64,000 bases of DNA from Rhizophagus irregularis (GCF_026210795.1 NC_089441.1:2480001-2544000); one strand, 5' to 3'; counted from the stretch's first letter, positions 50,601 to 61,366 are shown. Notes: generated by a model not told the origin, from the letters alone. Made by a program: numbers and translations.

Positions 50601-51240
50601 AAAGTAAGTATTTTATTGCATATAATATACATGTTTGATATTTATATTTACTAATCTTTTAATTTAGTTATATCTCCAGTAAACTTTATTTCCAATATTT
50701 CATTAAAAAAAAGAATGCCAAAGCGAGGAACGTGATAAACTTCTTTTAACTTTACATAATTTTAAAACTGAATTGTTTTTATCTTATGTGGATATGAAGT
50801 TTGAGGCGGCACTTATAAACTCTTCAATTAGTTGGTACAAATTTGCATCATATATGATTGAAGAAGAAAATGGTATCCTTTCAAAAGTTCACCTACATCT
50901 CGATGATTTTATTACAATTTATGAAGAAGATCATGAAGAATCTTATGCAATAATCAAAGGTATCTTTCAACATAAGGGTAACAATAACAAATATTATGCA
51001 TTTATTGTTGTAGATTGGTTTGAAGATACTATGGTTGAACATTCAGTATTAAAATGTCCACTTTACCGTCTCCAAGCAACAGGAGATAAATGGAGACGTA
51101 TTTTTCCAATTACTGTAATAGATAATGTTCAAAAAGTACATTTTATTCATAATTGTAATTCAGAAAGGTGCCAACTACCAAATCATGATACTACAAATAG
51201 AATTTGGATAAAAAATAATTTTTATTTTACAGCCATATAA
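47605..51240 (+). pseudogene. Plavaka/CACTA-related transposase of element B
   Basis: N terminus with a long acidic Glu/Asn/Asp region (four near-identical EERNNDEE repeats, about 48022-48110), then FCNGQFAPYFDNYTTTALFC, FGPGINSEEKSEFWHGNLWG, YRSGDFVYYHDDNGQKKLGR, a core with LFLDLYYDDFGTFRNVYHSL, GGVYVQFGNMPAHQRKLIKN, HFVIGFIPFGGKFDEFM, GLGVVTADLPQGNDMTGVLR and HNANKGCRTCK, and later HVNMHLLMHAKTFGTLINTQ. The order (LYYDDFGT, host-naming-like VYVQFGN, then TADLPQGND and a CxxC) follows Plavaka-type transposases of the CACTA/KDZ assemblage, as recalled. Introns fall near 48597-48681, 49421-49497 and 50605-50667. The gene is broken by a frame change near 48400 and several stops between 49790 and 50230. 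Plain DNA transposon. Confidence 0.65.
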
Positions 51241-51590
51241 TTATATTAATTATATAAATATAATAAAATAATTATTTTAATTTGTATCGTATAAAATTTT
51301 AACCAATAAAATCATATGCATGATGTAATAATAAATTAAAATTAACCAATTAAAATCACTTTAATTACATGCATGTGATATCATGCATGTGATATCTAAA
51401 AATAGCTAAAATTCGCGTTTATTAATAAGATTTTTTTTGTTTATTTTCAAAAATACGCTTTTCTCTTGTCTTTTATATTAATACTTTACGGTATTTTAGT
51501 TCGTCTCTTCTTTTTTCTTTTTAAAGTATACTTTAATTATCTTTTTACAATATTAACAATACTTTGGGACACTTTAGTTTATATATTCAA

Positions 51591-52460
51591 CATAGTAAGA
51601 CACCCACATACGAAAAGCAAGAATAAAAGCAAGAATAAAGAAAAGAAAATGTACCCGCCACTCACATACGAAAGAAAAGAATAAAAGAAAGGAAAAATGT
51701 ACCCACCTACCCACATACAAAAGAGAAAAAAGCCGTTTTTTAAATAAATAGTGGAGCTGTTAAGCAAGGTATGAAAATAGGATATACGCGTATTTTTCAT
51801 ATTTTTTTTACAATATGTTGTGGTTTGAGTATTTTTTTGTTAGACTGTGGTATAAATGTGAATATATTTTTCAACGGCCATGTATCTATTGCTTGTTAAA
51901 TATATTTGCAATTTCTTTGTTAGACTGTGGTATTACAATATGAAGTGTGAATATATTTTTCAACGGCCATGTATCTATTGCTTGTTAAATATATTTGCAA
52001 TTTCTTTTGTAATATTTGCTTTAGCCTGGAAGAAAATGTTGTAAAATAGGGCTGGATATTTATGGCATTTTCCGCCTTCCAATTACTTTGTCCGGGGGTA
52101 GCCTGACAATTTGTCGTTGTCCGTCAGTCGTAGCAACCAGCATTTTTTTACAATATTATGATTTTAAGAAACAAAACACTTTCAAAAAAATTTAAAGAAA
52201 GAACTAACTTAAAAATATTATCATTTTTATTATTCTTTACAAAATCCCAGAATTACCTGCTCTAACTATTATCCCAAGGTTATGTATTAAATTTTAAATA
52301 TATTTTACAAAGAGTACATTTTATTAATCATGATTGTTTTTTTTATTTTTTTTATATATATATATATATATTTTAAAATTGAAAATGACGTATCCATCCA
52401 CTCACATACGAGAAGAAAAGAATAAAAAAAAAGGAAGAAAAGAAACGTACTCCACTCACC
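51591..52460. repeat. Short tandem and dispersed duplications in element B
   Basis: Three related stretches of about 60 bp (from about 51600, 51658 and 52392) share CACATACGA.AAG then AAGAATAAA and TACCC/TACTCC. Separately, 51839-51918 and 51919-52010 are a tandem duplication (GTTAGACTGTGGTAT ... CAACGGCCATGTATC ... TTGCAATTTCTTT) that is nearly identical apart from a 14-bp indel. No gene is present. Confidence 0.7.
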
Positions 52461-52539
52461 CATAATAATCCACTAATAAAAAATTATTATTATTAATGTA
52501 TAATAAATAATAAACATATATTACAATAAAAATATTTTT

Positions 52540-53480
52540 GTGATGTTAATTCGGTGTTAATATAATATCATTACGATGTAGTTACGATATTAAATAAATG
52601 TAAAACATTTTTTGTAATATTAATTCGATATTAATATGATATTATTATGATGTAGTTACGATATCAAATAAAATTGTAATATTAATTCAATGTTAATACG
52701 ACATCACTACGATGTGGCTACGATATCAAATAGATGTAAAATATTTTTAATATTTTTGCAATATTAATTCGATGTTAATATGATATCACTACGATATGGC
52801 TACGATGTGGTTACGATATCAAATAAAATGTCAAATATTTTGCAATATTAATTCGATGTTAATATGATATCACTACGATGTGGTTACGATATCAAATAAA
52901 ATGTCAAATATTTTGTAATATTAATTCAATATTAATACGACATCACTACGATGTGGTTACGATATCAAATAGATAAAATATTTTTGAATATTAATTCGAT
53001 GTTAATATGATATCAATACGATGTGATTATGATATCAAATAAAATGTCAAATATTTTGTAATATTAATTCAATGTTAATACGACATCACTACGATGTGGT
53101 TACGATATCAAATAGATGTAAAATATTTTTGCAATATTAATTCGATGTTAATATGATATCACTACGATGTGGTTACGATATCAAATAAAATGTCAAATAT
53201 TTTGTAATATTAATTCAATGTTAATACGACATGGTTACGATATCAAATAAATGTCAAATATTTTTGTAATATTAATTCAATGTTAATACGACATCACTAC
53301 GATGTGATTATGTGATAATATTTACATCGCATAATGATCGCTGCGATATCGCAGAGATATCGAACTAATCAATGTCGAATAAATATAGTTACGACTAACT
53401 TAACGACGTCGAATCTATTTTTTATCAAAATATCGTAATGATATCGTAATGATATCATTGCAATATCTAATCAATATCGA
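52540..53480. repeat. Right subterminal array of element B, 75-90-bp units
   Basis: About ten copies of a unit built from AATATTAATTCGATGTTAAT, ATGATATCACTACGATGTGG and TTACGATATCAAAT(A/AA). Units vary between about 65 and 90 bp. The array ends about 25 bp before the right junction and shares the GATATC vocabulary with the left array. Confidence 0.8.
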
Positions 53481-53505
53481 TTGTAAACTCCAAGTTTCAG
53501 CAAAG

Positions 53506-53836
53506 TTACTATAAAAATATACCTTTATTACCATGGAAGCATGGTACCGAATCTTGTGAACATATTTTTGGAATTTCTCAACAATTTCGTTCTGATTTCA
53601 ATTATTTGGAAATTCTTCAAATGATTCCAAAAATTAACCAATATCTTAGGTCTGTTCAATCAGATAATTTACTATTTAGAAAGGAAAAAATCATATGTGA
53701 AGGTAAATATTATGATTAATATATATTCTGTGATTATTTTAATGATTTATCTTTTTTTGACCAAAAAGGTTTTCCATTATCATCAGAATATGTTGGTTTT
53801 AAATATATATCACCATTTATTCAATCAATAATATAA
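53506..53836 (+). pseudogene. Element A transposase-like gene, fragment 3
   Basis: Continues fragment 2 after element B: YYKNIPLLPWKHGTESCEHI, FGISQQFRSDFNYLEILQMI, PKINQYLRSVQSDNLLFRKE, then an intron with a GTAAAT donor at about 53702, and GFPLSSEYVGFKYISPFIQS. The ESCEHIFGISRQ-like motif is characteristic of the family and helps place the fragment. Confidence 0.6.
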
Positions 53837-54549
53837 TCTTCATGATATTATATATATGTTCATATTAATTTAAACATTAATGACAAAAAGCATAAATTAA
53901 ACTAAAAAAATTATTTTATTTTTTACTTAGGGCGGTGACATATATTACGTAATATCATTTTATTATAGACGCTTACTCCCACCCCCAGGTAAGATATCGT
54001 GATCACGTGAATACAGATCATTTCTTTTTATAGAATTGTGCATTGGTATTTCGTCAGTATTTCATCAGTATTTCATCGGTTTTTTTTTTAAAAAAAAAAT
54101 CGGTCAATTTCATTTATTTTTAAAACACGATAAATAAAAATGATATGAAACAATGATATAAAAATTTTATCCAATTTATATTTGCACGTTTATATATTAA
54201 ATTCATTAAATTCTCAATGTCTCACATTCTGAAATTCTAAAATTTTAAGTCCAAAAATCTTTAACGTTCGTATAACAGATAATCAAAAAAAAATGAGATT
54301 AATTACAAATGAATTAATGATATTCCATAGTATAGTGATTGCGACACCTATTACTGTTTGTAGTTGCGATTCACATTTTCTTGTTACAAAAGGAGAAATT
54401 GAACTCGCCGCAGAACTCATCCAGTTTATATTTAGATTTTAAACTCTCAACACGTCAATAATTTTGTTCCCATTTTATATTCCAAAACTTTGCAAGCTGT
54501 TTCTTTATTGACATTAAAATACAAGAAAATTGAGTAATTACAGTTTAAT

Positions 54550-57114
54550 ATGAACCATCAAACCTTCTTTTTTAGCCCAAAGTTTAATAAGAAACCGATT
54601 TATAAATTACAAACAAATAAGTACCAAGAATTCACAAATGCTTACGTATATAGTATTATGGTTAAGACCGGAAATGGTGATCCTACCCGTGCTGAACTTT
54701 GTGAATCAGCAGCTAAAGAATGGAATAAAATTAAAAGAAAGGATAACACGGAAATTGATGACATTATTAGAGGTTACCTGGCCACGTCATATAATCTATG
54801 TGATATACAAACAGTGAGGTCAAAATCATCTGGGTTTAAAGAAGAATCACACCCAAATCTTCCTATGTTTCATATAGTGGATCCTGTTCAGGAAATCTCT
54901 CTTAATGCATCAGCTCAAAAAAAGGCAGTAAACGAGATACAAATAGCAGAAAAAAAGCTTATCGAGTTTGAGCAGATCTACAACATCACAACCGATTCTC
55001 AATTTCAGCTTGATACTTATAAAAAAGTAGAAGATCTTTGAGATGAAATCAGATCTAATAAGGAAAGAATCATTAAATTAAAAAGAAATGCTAGTTATGC
55101 TCAAAAGTGCAGAGAAAAAAAAAGAAAAATACTTAACGAAAATCAGGAAGTAATACGATATGACAAACCTGGTCGTCCTTCACTTCTTTTTGAACATCTG
55201 AATTTAAATGATCATATCCATGATTCGATCGAATTTGGAGCAGCTGACGAAAAATGATGAAGAGAAGTTGTCAAAGTCCAAATCATTGAAAATTTGTGCA
55301 AAACCCTTAAAGAAAATTATAACGTTTATATGGCGAGAACTACATTAAATAATTACTTGTTGCCTCAGCAATCCAACTCCATCGCTGCAAGAGCGCATCA
55401 TCATCCGGCATTTGTCGCAGTAGCTAGCGTCTCATGTACCAAAATACGGGATCATCCTGATGGTTATTATTGCCTTGCATCTGTTAAAAGCGCGAGACAA
55501 TTTGCCACCATTTTTGCCGATAAAGCTGTTATTATTTCGCAAGATGATAAGGCGAAAATAGGTCTTGGAGTACCCGCTGTAGGTTGGCCATTTCGCACTT
55601 TACAATCAGTACATGAGCCTGTTAGCGTGGCTAATCATGATTTTTCTCTAGAAAATGGGCAAAAGTTAGTTCCATCAGTTTATCTTATGATAAAACTAAA
55701 TGAATCGAACGATGAGTTACGAATAGGACAACTTTCAATCTTTGTACGTCATCAATAGTCCCTTGGTACATCCTCACTCTCACATATGCAAGACCTCAAA
55801 AACCTTGCTCTGGATCCTAAATATAACGATGTGTTGAAAACAAATGGAGAGGTTTGATCTATTTGGGTGTTATTGGTGGATGGAAGTCCAAACGAAAATC
55901 CAAGACATCTAAAAAATATTAAAAACTACTGCCAACTTTTTCAAAAATTTGATTTAGATTACCTGACTGTGCGAACACATGCTTCAGGTTAGTCCAAGTA
56001 TAATCCAGTTGAAAGAGGCATGGCAACACTATCCGGAAAATTGGCTGGTATCACGCTACCAGTTGATCATTTTGGATCACACTTAAATACATAAGGCAAG
56101 GTAATTGATCTGGAGTTAGCCCTTCAAAACTTTCGATATGCTGGAGAATCACTTTGCGATATTTGGCGCAAAGATATGATTTTTGGGAAAAGCGTTGATG
56201 CACGGTATGTCAAAGAGCTTACTAATCCGTTTGAAAACCTAGAATTTGAGGCAGGGTACAGCAGTGTTCGGCAAATGACTTGAAATGACCAAATGATTCA
56301 AATGATAAATGACAAATGACATGTCATTTCAATGCTCAAATGACAAATGATCTTGGTCATTTTAATGTAATTTTGGCCAGCATTATGATTTTTGCCTACA
56401 CTACATTCATTATTTTTTAATTATAGTGCATGATTATTTATGTGATAAATATTAGCCAATCAAAATCAAATGATTGAAATGACCAAATGACAAATGATTA
56501 TGAATAATGACAAATGATTTCATAAATCATTTAAATGGCCAAATGACCAGGTCATTTCCGAACACTGGGGTACAGACAAAGAAAAAGAAGAAGAGTGAAA
56601 ACAACAAAAAAAGAAACAAGAAAATGAAAATGACATACCGGAATGTTTTATGCCATAGTCATGGATCAAAAACCATTGTAATTTATGTCTATATTCTCTT
56701 GATATTAAACGTTGTACAAATGCAAGTTGTTGTGGGCCATCTCGTGCAAAAGAAGCTACAGATTTTCTCTTGAATAATGGTTTTTTGCCTCCAATTACGA
56801 AAGCTAAAGATGAACATTTTACAAATCCCATACATCTCCTTGAGTATTATGACCTCTTGAAAATTCCTGGGTATGATTCACATTGTTCATCACTTGATCA
56901 AACAACCTATTCGTGCCTTCGTTGCTCAGTGTGCAACAAATACTTTCCAACTCTTGCTTATTTGACAAAACATAAAAAAGCAATGCATACAGCAAGCTGG
57001 GGACGACCTAAGAGAAAATCCAAGAATAATTCAAATTCTCTTGATGATTCCTCTCTTCTCACTTCACAACAAAACGAAATGTGTTTAAGGAAATATATGT
57101 CAGATAATGAATGA
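54550..57114 (+). pseudogene. DDE transposase of element C
   Basis: Plus-strand transposase of a family I recall as abundant in Rhizophagus. Order: N-terminal helical part (GDPTRAELCESAAKEWNKIK), a basic coiled coil (YAQKCREKKRKILNENQEV), GRPSLL, then the catalytic core with the likely DDE residues in VIISQDDKAKIGLGVPAVG, WVLLVDGSPNENPRHLKN and KYNPVERGMATLSGKLAG, and a C-terminal C2H2 finger (CSVCNKYFPTLAYLTKHKKA, MH). Stops at 55039-55041 and 55254-55259, further stops near 55756 and 55855, and the MITE at 56262-56567 make it dead. The three catalytic blocks are all still readable. Confidence 0.7.
56262..56567. mobile_element. 306-bp hAT-type MITE with perfect 8-bp target duplication
   Basis: Terminal repeats CAGTGTTCGG (start) and CCGAACACTG (end), extending as AAATGAC / GTCATTT, flanked on both sides by GGGTACAG (56254-56261 and 56568-56575). 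The 8-bp duplication and CAG...CTG-type ends mark it as hAT-mobilised, of a different family from the MITE at 31485. The interior is dense in AAATGAC/GTCATTT words. It interrupts the element C transposase, so it is younger than C. Confidence 0.92.
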
Positions 57115-57300
57115 TCGTATATAGCTTAGATATAAAAAAATTTTTTTTGTTAACATGGGAACACAAATGACTAATAAATTCTAAGCCACTAAATCGGTTA
57201 TATACTTTAATGATATCATGTGATCAATATTAACATAAGATTTTTCGTAGCCTTCCCATCTCCTAAAATATTACGTAATAAATGTCATCACCCTTATTAC

Positions 57301-57713
57301 GAAACTTACATTATTACTAGGTTATGATTTTAATGAATATGCAGAAATTAATTTTTTAAACAATAATCTTGAATGTTTACGGTATTGGCCATCTGATATT
57401 AAAATTGATAATGCAATTAGTATAGGTTATGAGAGAGCTATTCACCTAGCAAAATATTTGGAAATGACAGCTATACCAGATGATGCTTATTATTTTAATA
57501 TTCATAAGAGATTTCCAGATTTACAGCTTGATGATTTTTGGAATGATGATCCAAATCCTAGAATTATGGATAGTAATGATGAATTTAATGTGGATAATTT
57601 GTCAACTAATCAATATATAAATCACACAATATCTAAAATGAATATAAATCGAGAAAAAGAAATTAATTCTAATGATTCGCAAATTACATTTCTGATGAAA
57701 AAAAATTATAATT
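57301..57713 (+). pseudogene. Element A transposase-like gene, fragment 4
   Basis: Encodes LGYDFNEYAEINFLNNNLEC, LRYWPSDIKIDNAISIGYER, AIHLAKYLEMTAIPDDAYYF and LQLDDFWNDDPNPRIMDSND, ending MKKNYN at the element E junction. It belongs to the same family as fragments 1-3 by position and strand; the frame continues on the far side of element E. Confidence 0.55.
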
Positions 57714-60306
57714 GGGGACCCGCACAGCAAAAGCCGGGGCTCGGCTGATAACGTGTTTTCAAGAAAAATGAGGTTTTAAATTACGTAATTGATTTTGCTG
57801 ATCATTGCGAAAAAAGGCGATTTCTCAAAAACGTTCTTTATAACTTAGAATGAAATTTCGCAGGAATCTAATTGAAAACATTAGCTTCTTTTTAAATATT
57901 TTTTTTTTAATTAAATCATGAAATTTGTATAGCATGTATTTCAATAAAGTTCATGTAATATTTCTTTAAAAAAACCAAAATAGTTCGCTTCAAAAACTTT
58001 ACTTTTGCTTGATGTTTGCCTTTTAGAAGTATAAAAAAAAATAATAAACATAATGGCGGCGTCAGCAACAGTAAGTAAACTAAGAAATAGGCTTATTTTA
58101 TTTGAAAAATTAGTTTAACTTGTTTCATTTTCATTCGGCTTAGAGCAAGTAATGTCATGAAAGGGTAAATCAACAAAAGAGGAAATTTCCTTATATAATT
58201 CCTCTTGTCTTTTCAAGGAAAGGGGTCTGGGACTAATTGTAGATGGTAAAATATTCGTGGCATAAGTACAGTTATGAATTGTGGCTTCTTTATAGTTATC
58301 TTCAAGCCTATCTTTATAAAAAACAACTCCGGGATGTTGCGAATTAAAATAAAAGTGGTGGTATTTTTGAACATTAGGTAATTTTTTAAAACTTTGAAAA
58401 AAATCTTTAAAATTATAATACTGAAATCCTTCTTCATTTAGATAACGCTGTGAAGTATTAAGACGAACTATAGTAGAACGATTAATGATAGAAGTTACAT
58501 CGTCTACAGTATTTACTCTACTTTTCCTATAAAGAATCTTAATTAATCCGAAACAACTATCACAAATGAATTTTGTGTGCCCAGGTATTATAAAATTCAA
58601 CTCAATTTCTTCGTACAGACCACGATCAATTAACCATGAATAGAAAAATAAAGAATAATTGTTCTTATTTTGACCCACACAGTTATCACACGTGATAACT
58701 AATTTTTTTTCTCCACGATTATATTTTTGTATAGCGTGCCAAACTAAACTTAATGTACAATTAACACCCTTTCCCAGTTTACCATCGTCAGGCATTTCAC
58801 CTTCATCAATAACATAGTTGGTTTGTTCTGTATGTGGAAAATTCCCGGTATTGCAAACCCCAAACAAGTGTACTTTTCGAGGACTTCTAAAAAATAAACT
58901 TCCTATTTGCTGTGGAAAATAAGGAACTTGCACATTTTGAGCCCAATCATACGTAATGTGAGCACTACCTTCAAAAGTTTTAAAAAATACTTGAGATTCA
59001 GTTCTATTTGGATTACATTTACCATCTTCAACTGCGCGTGTAATATTAGCATTATAATAATCACGCTCTTCTTTTGCACGGTTCAAATGAGCCAAATAAT
59101 TCTCTGTCACTGATAATTTCTTTTCATGTTGTGTAGTGTGTTGAATTTCTAGCTTCATTGTTTCACATTTTTCGCATAAATCAGACTTTGGTGACATAAA
59201 TTGGAGTGATGGTATTAGTAATTTCCAGATTTTATGAAAAGTTGATTCAGCTACAGCTCGCATTTCCCTTCCATATTCATCTTTATAAGCTTGTACATAA
59301 TCACGATATACTGACATATAACTGTAACTTGTTGGAAGAAATACTACTGGCATGGATATTTTATTAAAGTTTCGTCCAGGTGAAGGTAATCCATGTATAT
59401 CGGAATAATTTTTTAAAAAATTAAAAATTCCATTTGCTACATCATAATTTACATCAACACGATTCATATTTTTTGGGACATTACCAGTATTACCATGTAT
59501 ACGTTCTTCAAGACCATTTTCTCGTAAATGTTTTATTACATTATCTAAATATAAATGTCCAACTCCAATAAGAGCCTGATATGTGCTGCGACAAATTGGA
59601 AGATCATTATTAAAACAATATTTGAAACGTGAAAACTTTCTGTTAATAGCGGTTGTTTTTTTTGTATTTTCTTCCTGCTGGAAAGCCATAAGCTGTCCCT
59701 TAACTACCATGTCTCGCATAACTTTATCCAAACTTTCAAATTCCACCCGGCGTTTAAGAAATCGTTCATAGCCTATTTTCTCAAAACAATTAGAATTACA
59801 TGAGCATTTTTTTTTTTCAAAAAGCTCTTTTACTTTTAATTTTAAATTATCATAGAATTTATCCTCAATATAATTATCAAGATTCTCTACAAACTCAAAA
59901 TTATTTAGATGCATTTCATTAAAATTTTCTACAAGATCTTCAATTTTATCAGAATCGGAAATATCATCACTATCCGATATATTTTTTTCATCTGAACTTG
60001 AATTATTTTCAACAAAAAAAGTATTATCTAGTTCTTCTAAAGCGGATAAAATATTTTTATTTGCATCATCACTATTAAAATTAATACCATATTCCATATT
60101 AATTAATAAGAATTATAAACAAAAAATGCGAAAGTTTTTAAAATAAAAGGTGTGAGAAAATTCTAGGATTACGCCTTATTTTTACTAATAAATTATAAAT
60201 GGAAAATCATTTTTTATGAAAGGTTAGACCTGTATACATATGTTCATCAAAAAATCTCAAAATCACGTGATCGGTCCGAGCCCCGGCTTTTGCTGTGCGG
60301 GTCCCC
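57714..60306 (-). mobile_element. Intact-looking DNA transposon E with perfect 31-bp TIRs
   Basis: The 31-bp terminal repeats 57714-57744 and 60276-60306 are exact complements (outer end GGGGACCCGCACAGC, inner part GCCGGGGCTCGG). They are strikingly GC-rich in this A/T-rich setting. AATT flanks both ends (57710-57713 and 60307-60310), a 4-bp target duplication. The 2593-bp element encodes one uninterrupted transposase (58115-60097, minus strand). Removing the element and one AATT leaves the element A reading frame continuous (KNYN then CQVIIELVEKLPD), confirming the borders. Perfect ends and an open gene indicate a recent insertion. The superfamily is unclear; a 4-bp duplication occurs in Sola-type elements among others. 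Confidence 0.93.
58115..60097 (-). CDS. Intact transposase of element E (DUF7869-like)
   Basis: A single exon encodes 660 residues with no stop or frame change. The N-terminal 80 residues are acidic and Ser-rich. A small cysteine cluster (KKKCSCNSNC, about residue 100) follows, then a predicted helical region with CRSTYQALIGVGHLYLDNVI and MPVVFLPTSYSYMSVYRDYV, and a zinc-site-like SDLCEKCETMKLEI (about 315). The likely catalytic core has AHITYDWAQNVQVPYFPQQI (about 380-400), LVITCDNCVGQNKNNYSLFF (about 467-486) and IIPGHTKFICDSCFGLIK (about 505-522). The DN.xGQNKN and GHTK...D.xF motifs are, from memory, those of the DUF7869 group found in transposon-like proteins of corals, oomycetes and fungi. 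The Asp residues fit an RNase-H-type nuclease, which is inference. It lies alone between perfect TIRs, so it is very probably the element's transposase. Confidence 0.88.
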   Translation of the reverse strand: MEYGINFNSDDANKNILSALEELDNTFFVENNSSSDEKNISDSDDISDSDKIEDLVENFNEMHLNNFEFVENLDNYIEDKFYDNLKLKVKELFEKKKCSCNSNCFEKIGYERFLKRRVEFESLDKVMRDMVVKGQLMAFQQEENTKKTTAINRKFSRFKYCFNNDLPICRSTYQALIGVGHLYLDNVIKHLRENGLEERIHGNTGNVPKNMNRVDVNYDVANGIFNFLKNYSDIHGLPSPGRNFNKISMPVVFLPTSYSYMSVYRDYVQAYKDEYGREMRAVAESTFHKIWKLLIPSLQFMSPKSDLCEKCETMKLEIQHTTQHEKKLSVTENYLAHLNRAKEERDYYNANITRAVEDGKCNPNRTESQVFFKTFEGSAHITYDWAQNVQVPYFPQQIGSLFFRSPRKVHLFGVCNTGNFPHTEQTNYVIDEGEMPDDGKLGKGVNCTLSLVWHAIQKYNRGEKKLVITCDNCVGQNKNNYSLFFYSWLIDRGLYEEIELNFIIPGHTKFICDSCFGLIKILYRKSRVNTVDDVTSIINRSTIVRLNTSQRYLNEEGFQYYNFKDFFQSFKKLPNVQKYHHFYFNSQHPGVVFYKDRLEDNYKEATIHNCTYATNILPSTISPRPLSLKRQEELYKEISSFVDLPFHDITCSKPNENETS

Positions 60307-61151
60307 AATTGTCAAGTAATTATTGAACTTGTAGAAAAATTACCTGACATTCTATGGTTTCCAAACGGTAAATAATAGTAATTAATTCTTCATTATTTTA
60401 TTGTTAATTTTGTATTTTATATTTATAAATAGATTCTAAATTCAACTGTAATTATATATTGGATGATGAATTAAATGTTGATTTTTTTTTGGATTTATGT
60501 CAAAATCATGATGCCTATACGAGTAGAAATCTTGAACGAACAAAAACTGTTTTTAAAAACAATGAAAATAATACTTTAGACAAACTTAATGTTAATATGG
60601 GTAGTAATTTGGTTTCATATTTAACGAAAAATGATGATTCTACTTTAACTAAATCGTGAGAAAATAGATGGAAGTTAAGTAAAAATACTAATAATAACAC
60701 AAAAGGTAAACTAATCTATAAACCATTAATTGTTAAAGATGAATTTTTTTCACATTTTTTTCTATTTTTAAATCATTCACATGCTGATAACTCTGCTTTT
60801 TTACTGTTACAAATTGGATCTTTCGTAATAGCTAAATTTGACAATACATTTTGTGTTACTCAAATCAACACCATGTATGAACAAAAGTCCTTAATGCATT
60901 CATATACTGATACTCCTGTTTTAGATCTCAAATCTCTTTCTTATGTATCTATGAAAAATTTCTTTCATATTAATGGTGCAATTTTTTCAGAGATTCAGAA
61001 TCATCATTTTTTAATTTTTTCTCATACTAAAATTTCACATATTATTTATCATTTGGTATTAAAAGATATTATTATTAGTGAAGAAGCATTAATTCTTAAA
61101 GGACAAGCAAAGGAATACTTTAATGCACTCCTTAAAAATAATAATAAATAA
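60307..61151 (+). pseudogene. Element A transposase-like gene, fragment 5 (C terminus)
   Basis: Starts CQVIIELVEKLPDILWFPN, then an intron (about 60370-60432), LDDELNVDFFLDLCQNHDAY, an in-frame TGA at 60657-60659, then FLLLQIGSFVIAKFDNTFCV, SYVSMKNFFHINGAIFSEIQ and a final helix ending EYFNALLKNNNK with TAA at 61149. It lies about 200 bp before the right end of element A. Confidence 0.55.
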
Positions 61152-61366
61152 AATCTTAATAAATAAATATAATAAATAAATTTTTTTTTTTACATAATTA
61201 TTTACATATAAAAATAAAGTCATAATTTAGTTTTGGCGAATTAATACTAAATTTGTATGTAATAATTCAATTTTTGGCGAATTTAACTAATTTTAAGGGT
61301 AGTGAAATACCCATAATTTTGTGCAGATCATTTATGACCTATATATGTATTTTCCAGGTCCTTTTT

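Larger units (their letters stand above)
40762..53505 (+). mobile_element. Large Plavaka/CACTA-like element B with cargo
   Basis: About 12.7 kb separates IHRDS (fragment 2) from YYKNIPLLPWKHGTE (fragment 3) of the element A gene, so this block is an insertion. Its ends carry related sequence in opposite orientation (left CAGAAACCTTGAATTT, right AACTCCAAGTTTCAG) and each end is followed inward by a tandem array rich in GATATC words (40800-41560 and 52540-53480). Such subterminal arrays are typical of CACTA-type elements. Inside are a decayed Plavaka-like transposase (47605-51240), an intact SANT-like/RS gene (46539-47126), a truncated lineage-specific gene (43551-44739) and a 105-bp tandem repeat. 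A 2-bp TT duplication is possible at the junctions. Exact ends are uncertain to about 10 bp. Confidence 0.65.
53927..57296 (+). mobile_element. DDE transposon C, 3.4 kb
   Basis: Imperfect terminal inverted repeats of about 28 bp: left TTAGGGCGGTGACAT then ATATTACGTAATAT, right its complement with four differences (ending ATGTCATCACCCTTA). Both ends are flanked by TTAC (53923-53926 and 57297-57300), a 4-bp target duplication. It carries a decayed transposase (54550-57114), which is interrupted by a 306-bp MITE. The element splits the element A gene between fragments 3 and 4. Confidence 0.75.
36827..61366 (+). mobile_element. Outer nested DNA transposon A
   Basis: Terminal inverted repeats: left AGGACTCCAG then AAAATACATATACAGGT (from about 36827) and right ACCTATATATGTATTTTCC then AGGTCC (to about 61366). 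Subterminal copies of the word GTTTTGGCGAATT occur five times on the left (about 36.87-37.05 kb, some as GTTTTAGCGAATT) and twice on the right (about 61.23-61.28 kb). The inner coding pieces, all plus strand, occur in order at 37154-38261, 39366-40761, 53506-53836, 57301-57713 and 60307-61151, separated by younger insertions. Flanking bases are A/T-only, so the exact end and target duplication are ambiguous. The intrinsic length without insertions would be roughly 4.5-6 kb. Confidence 0.7.
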
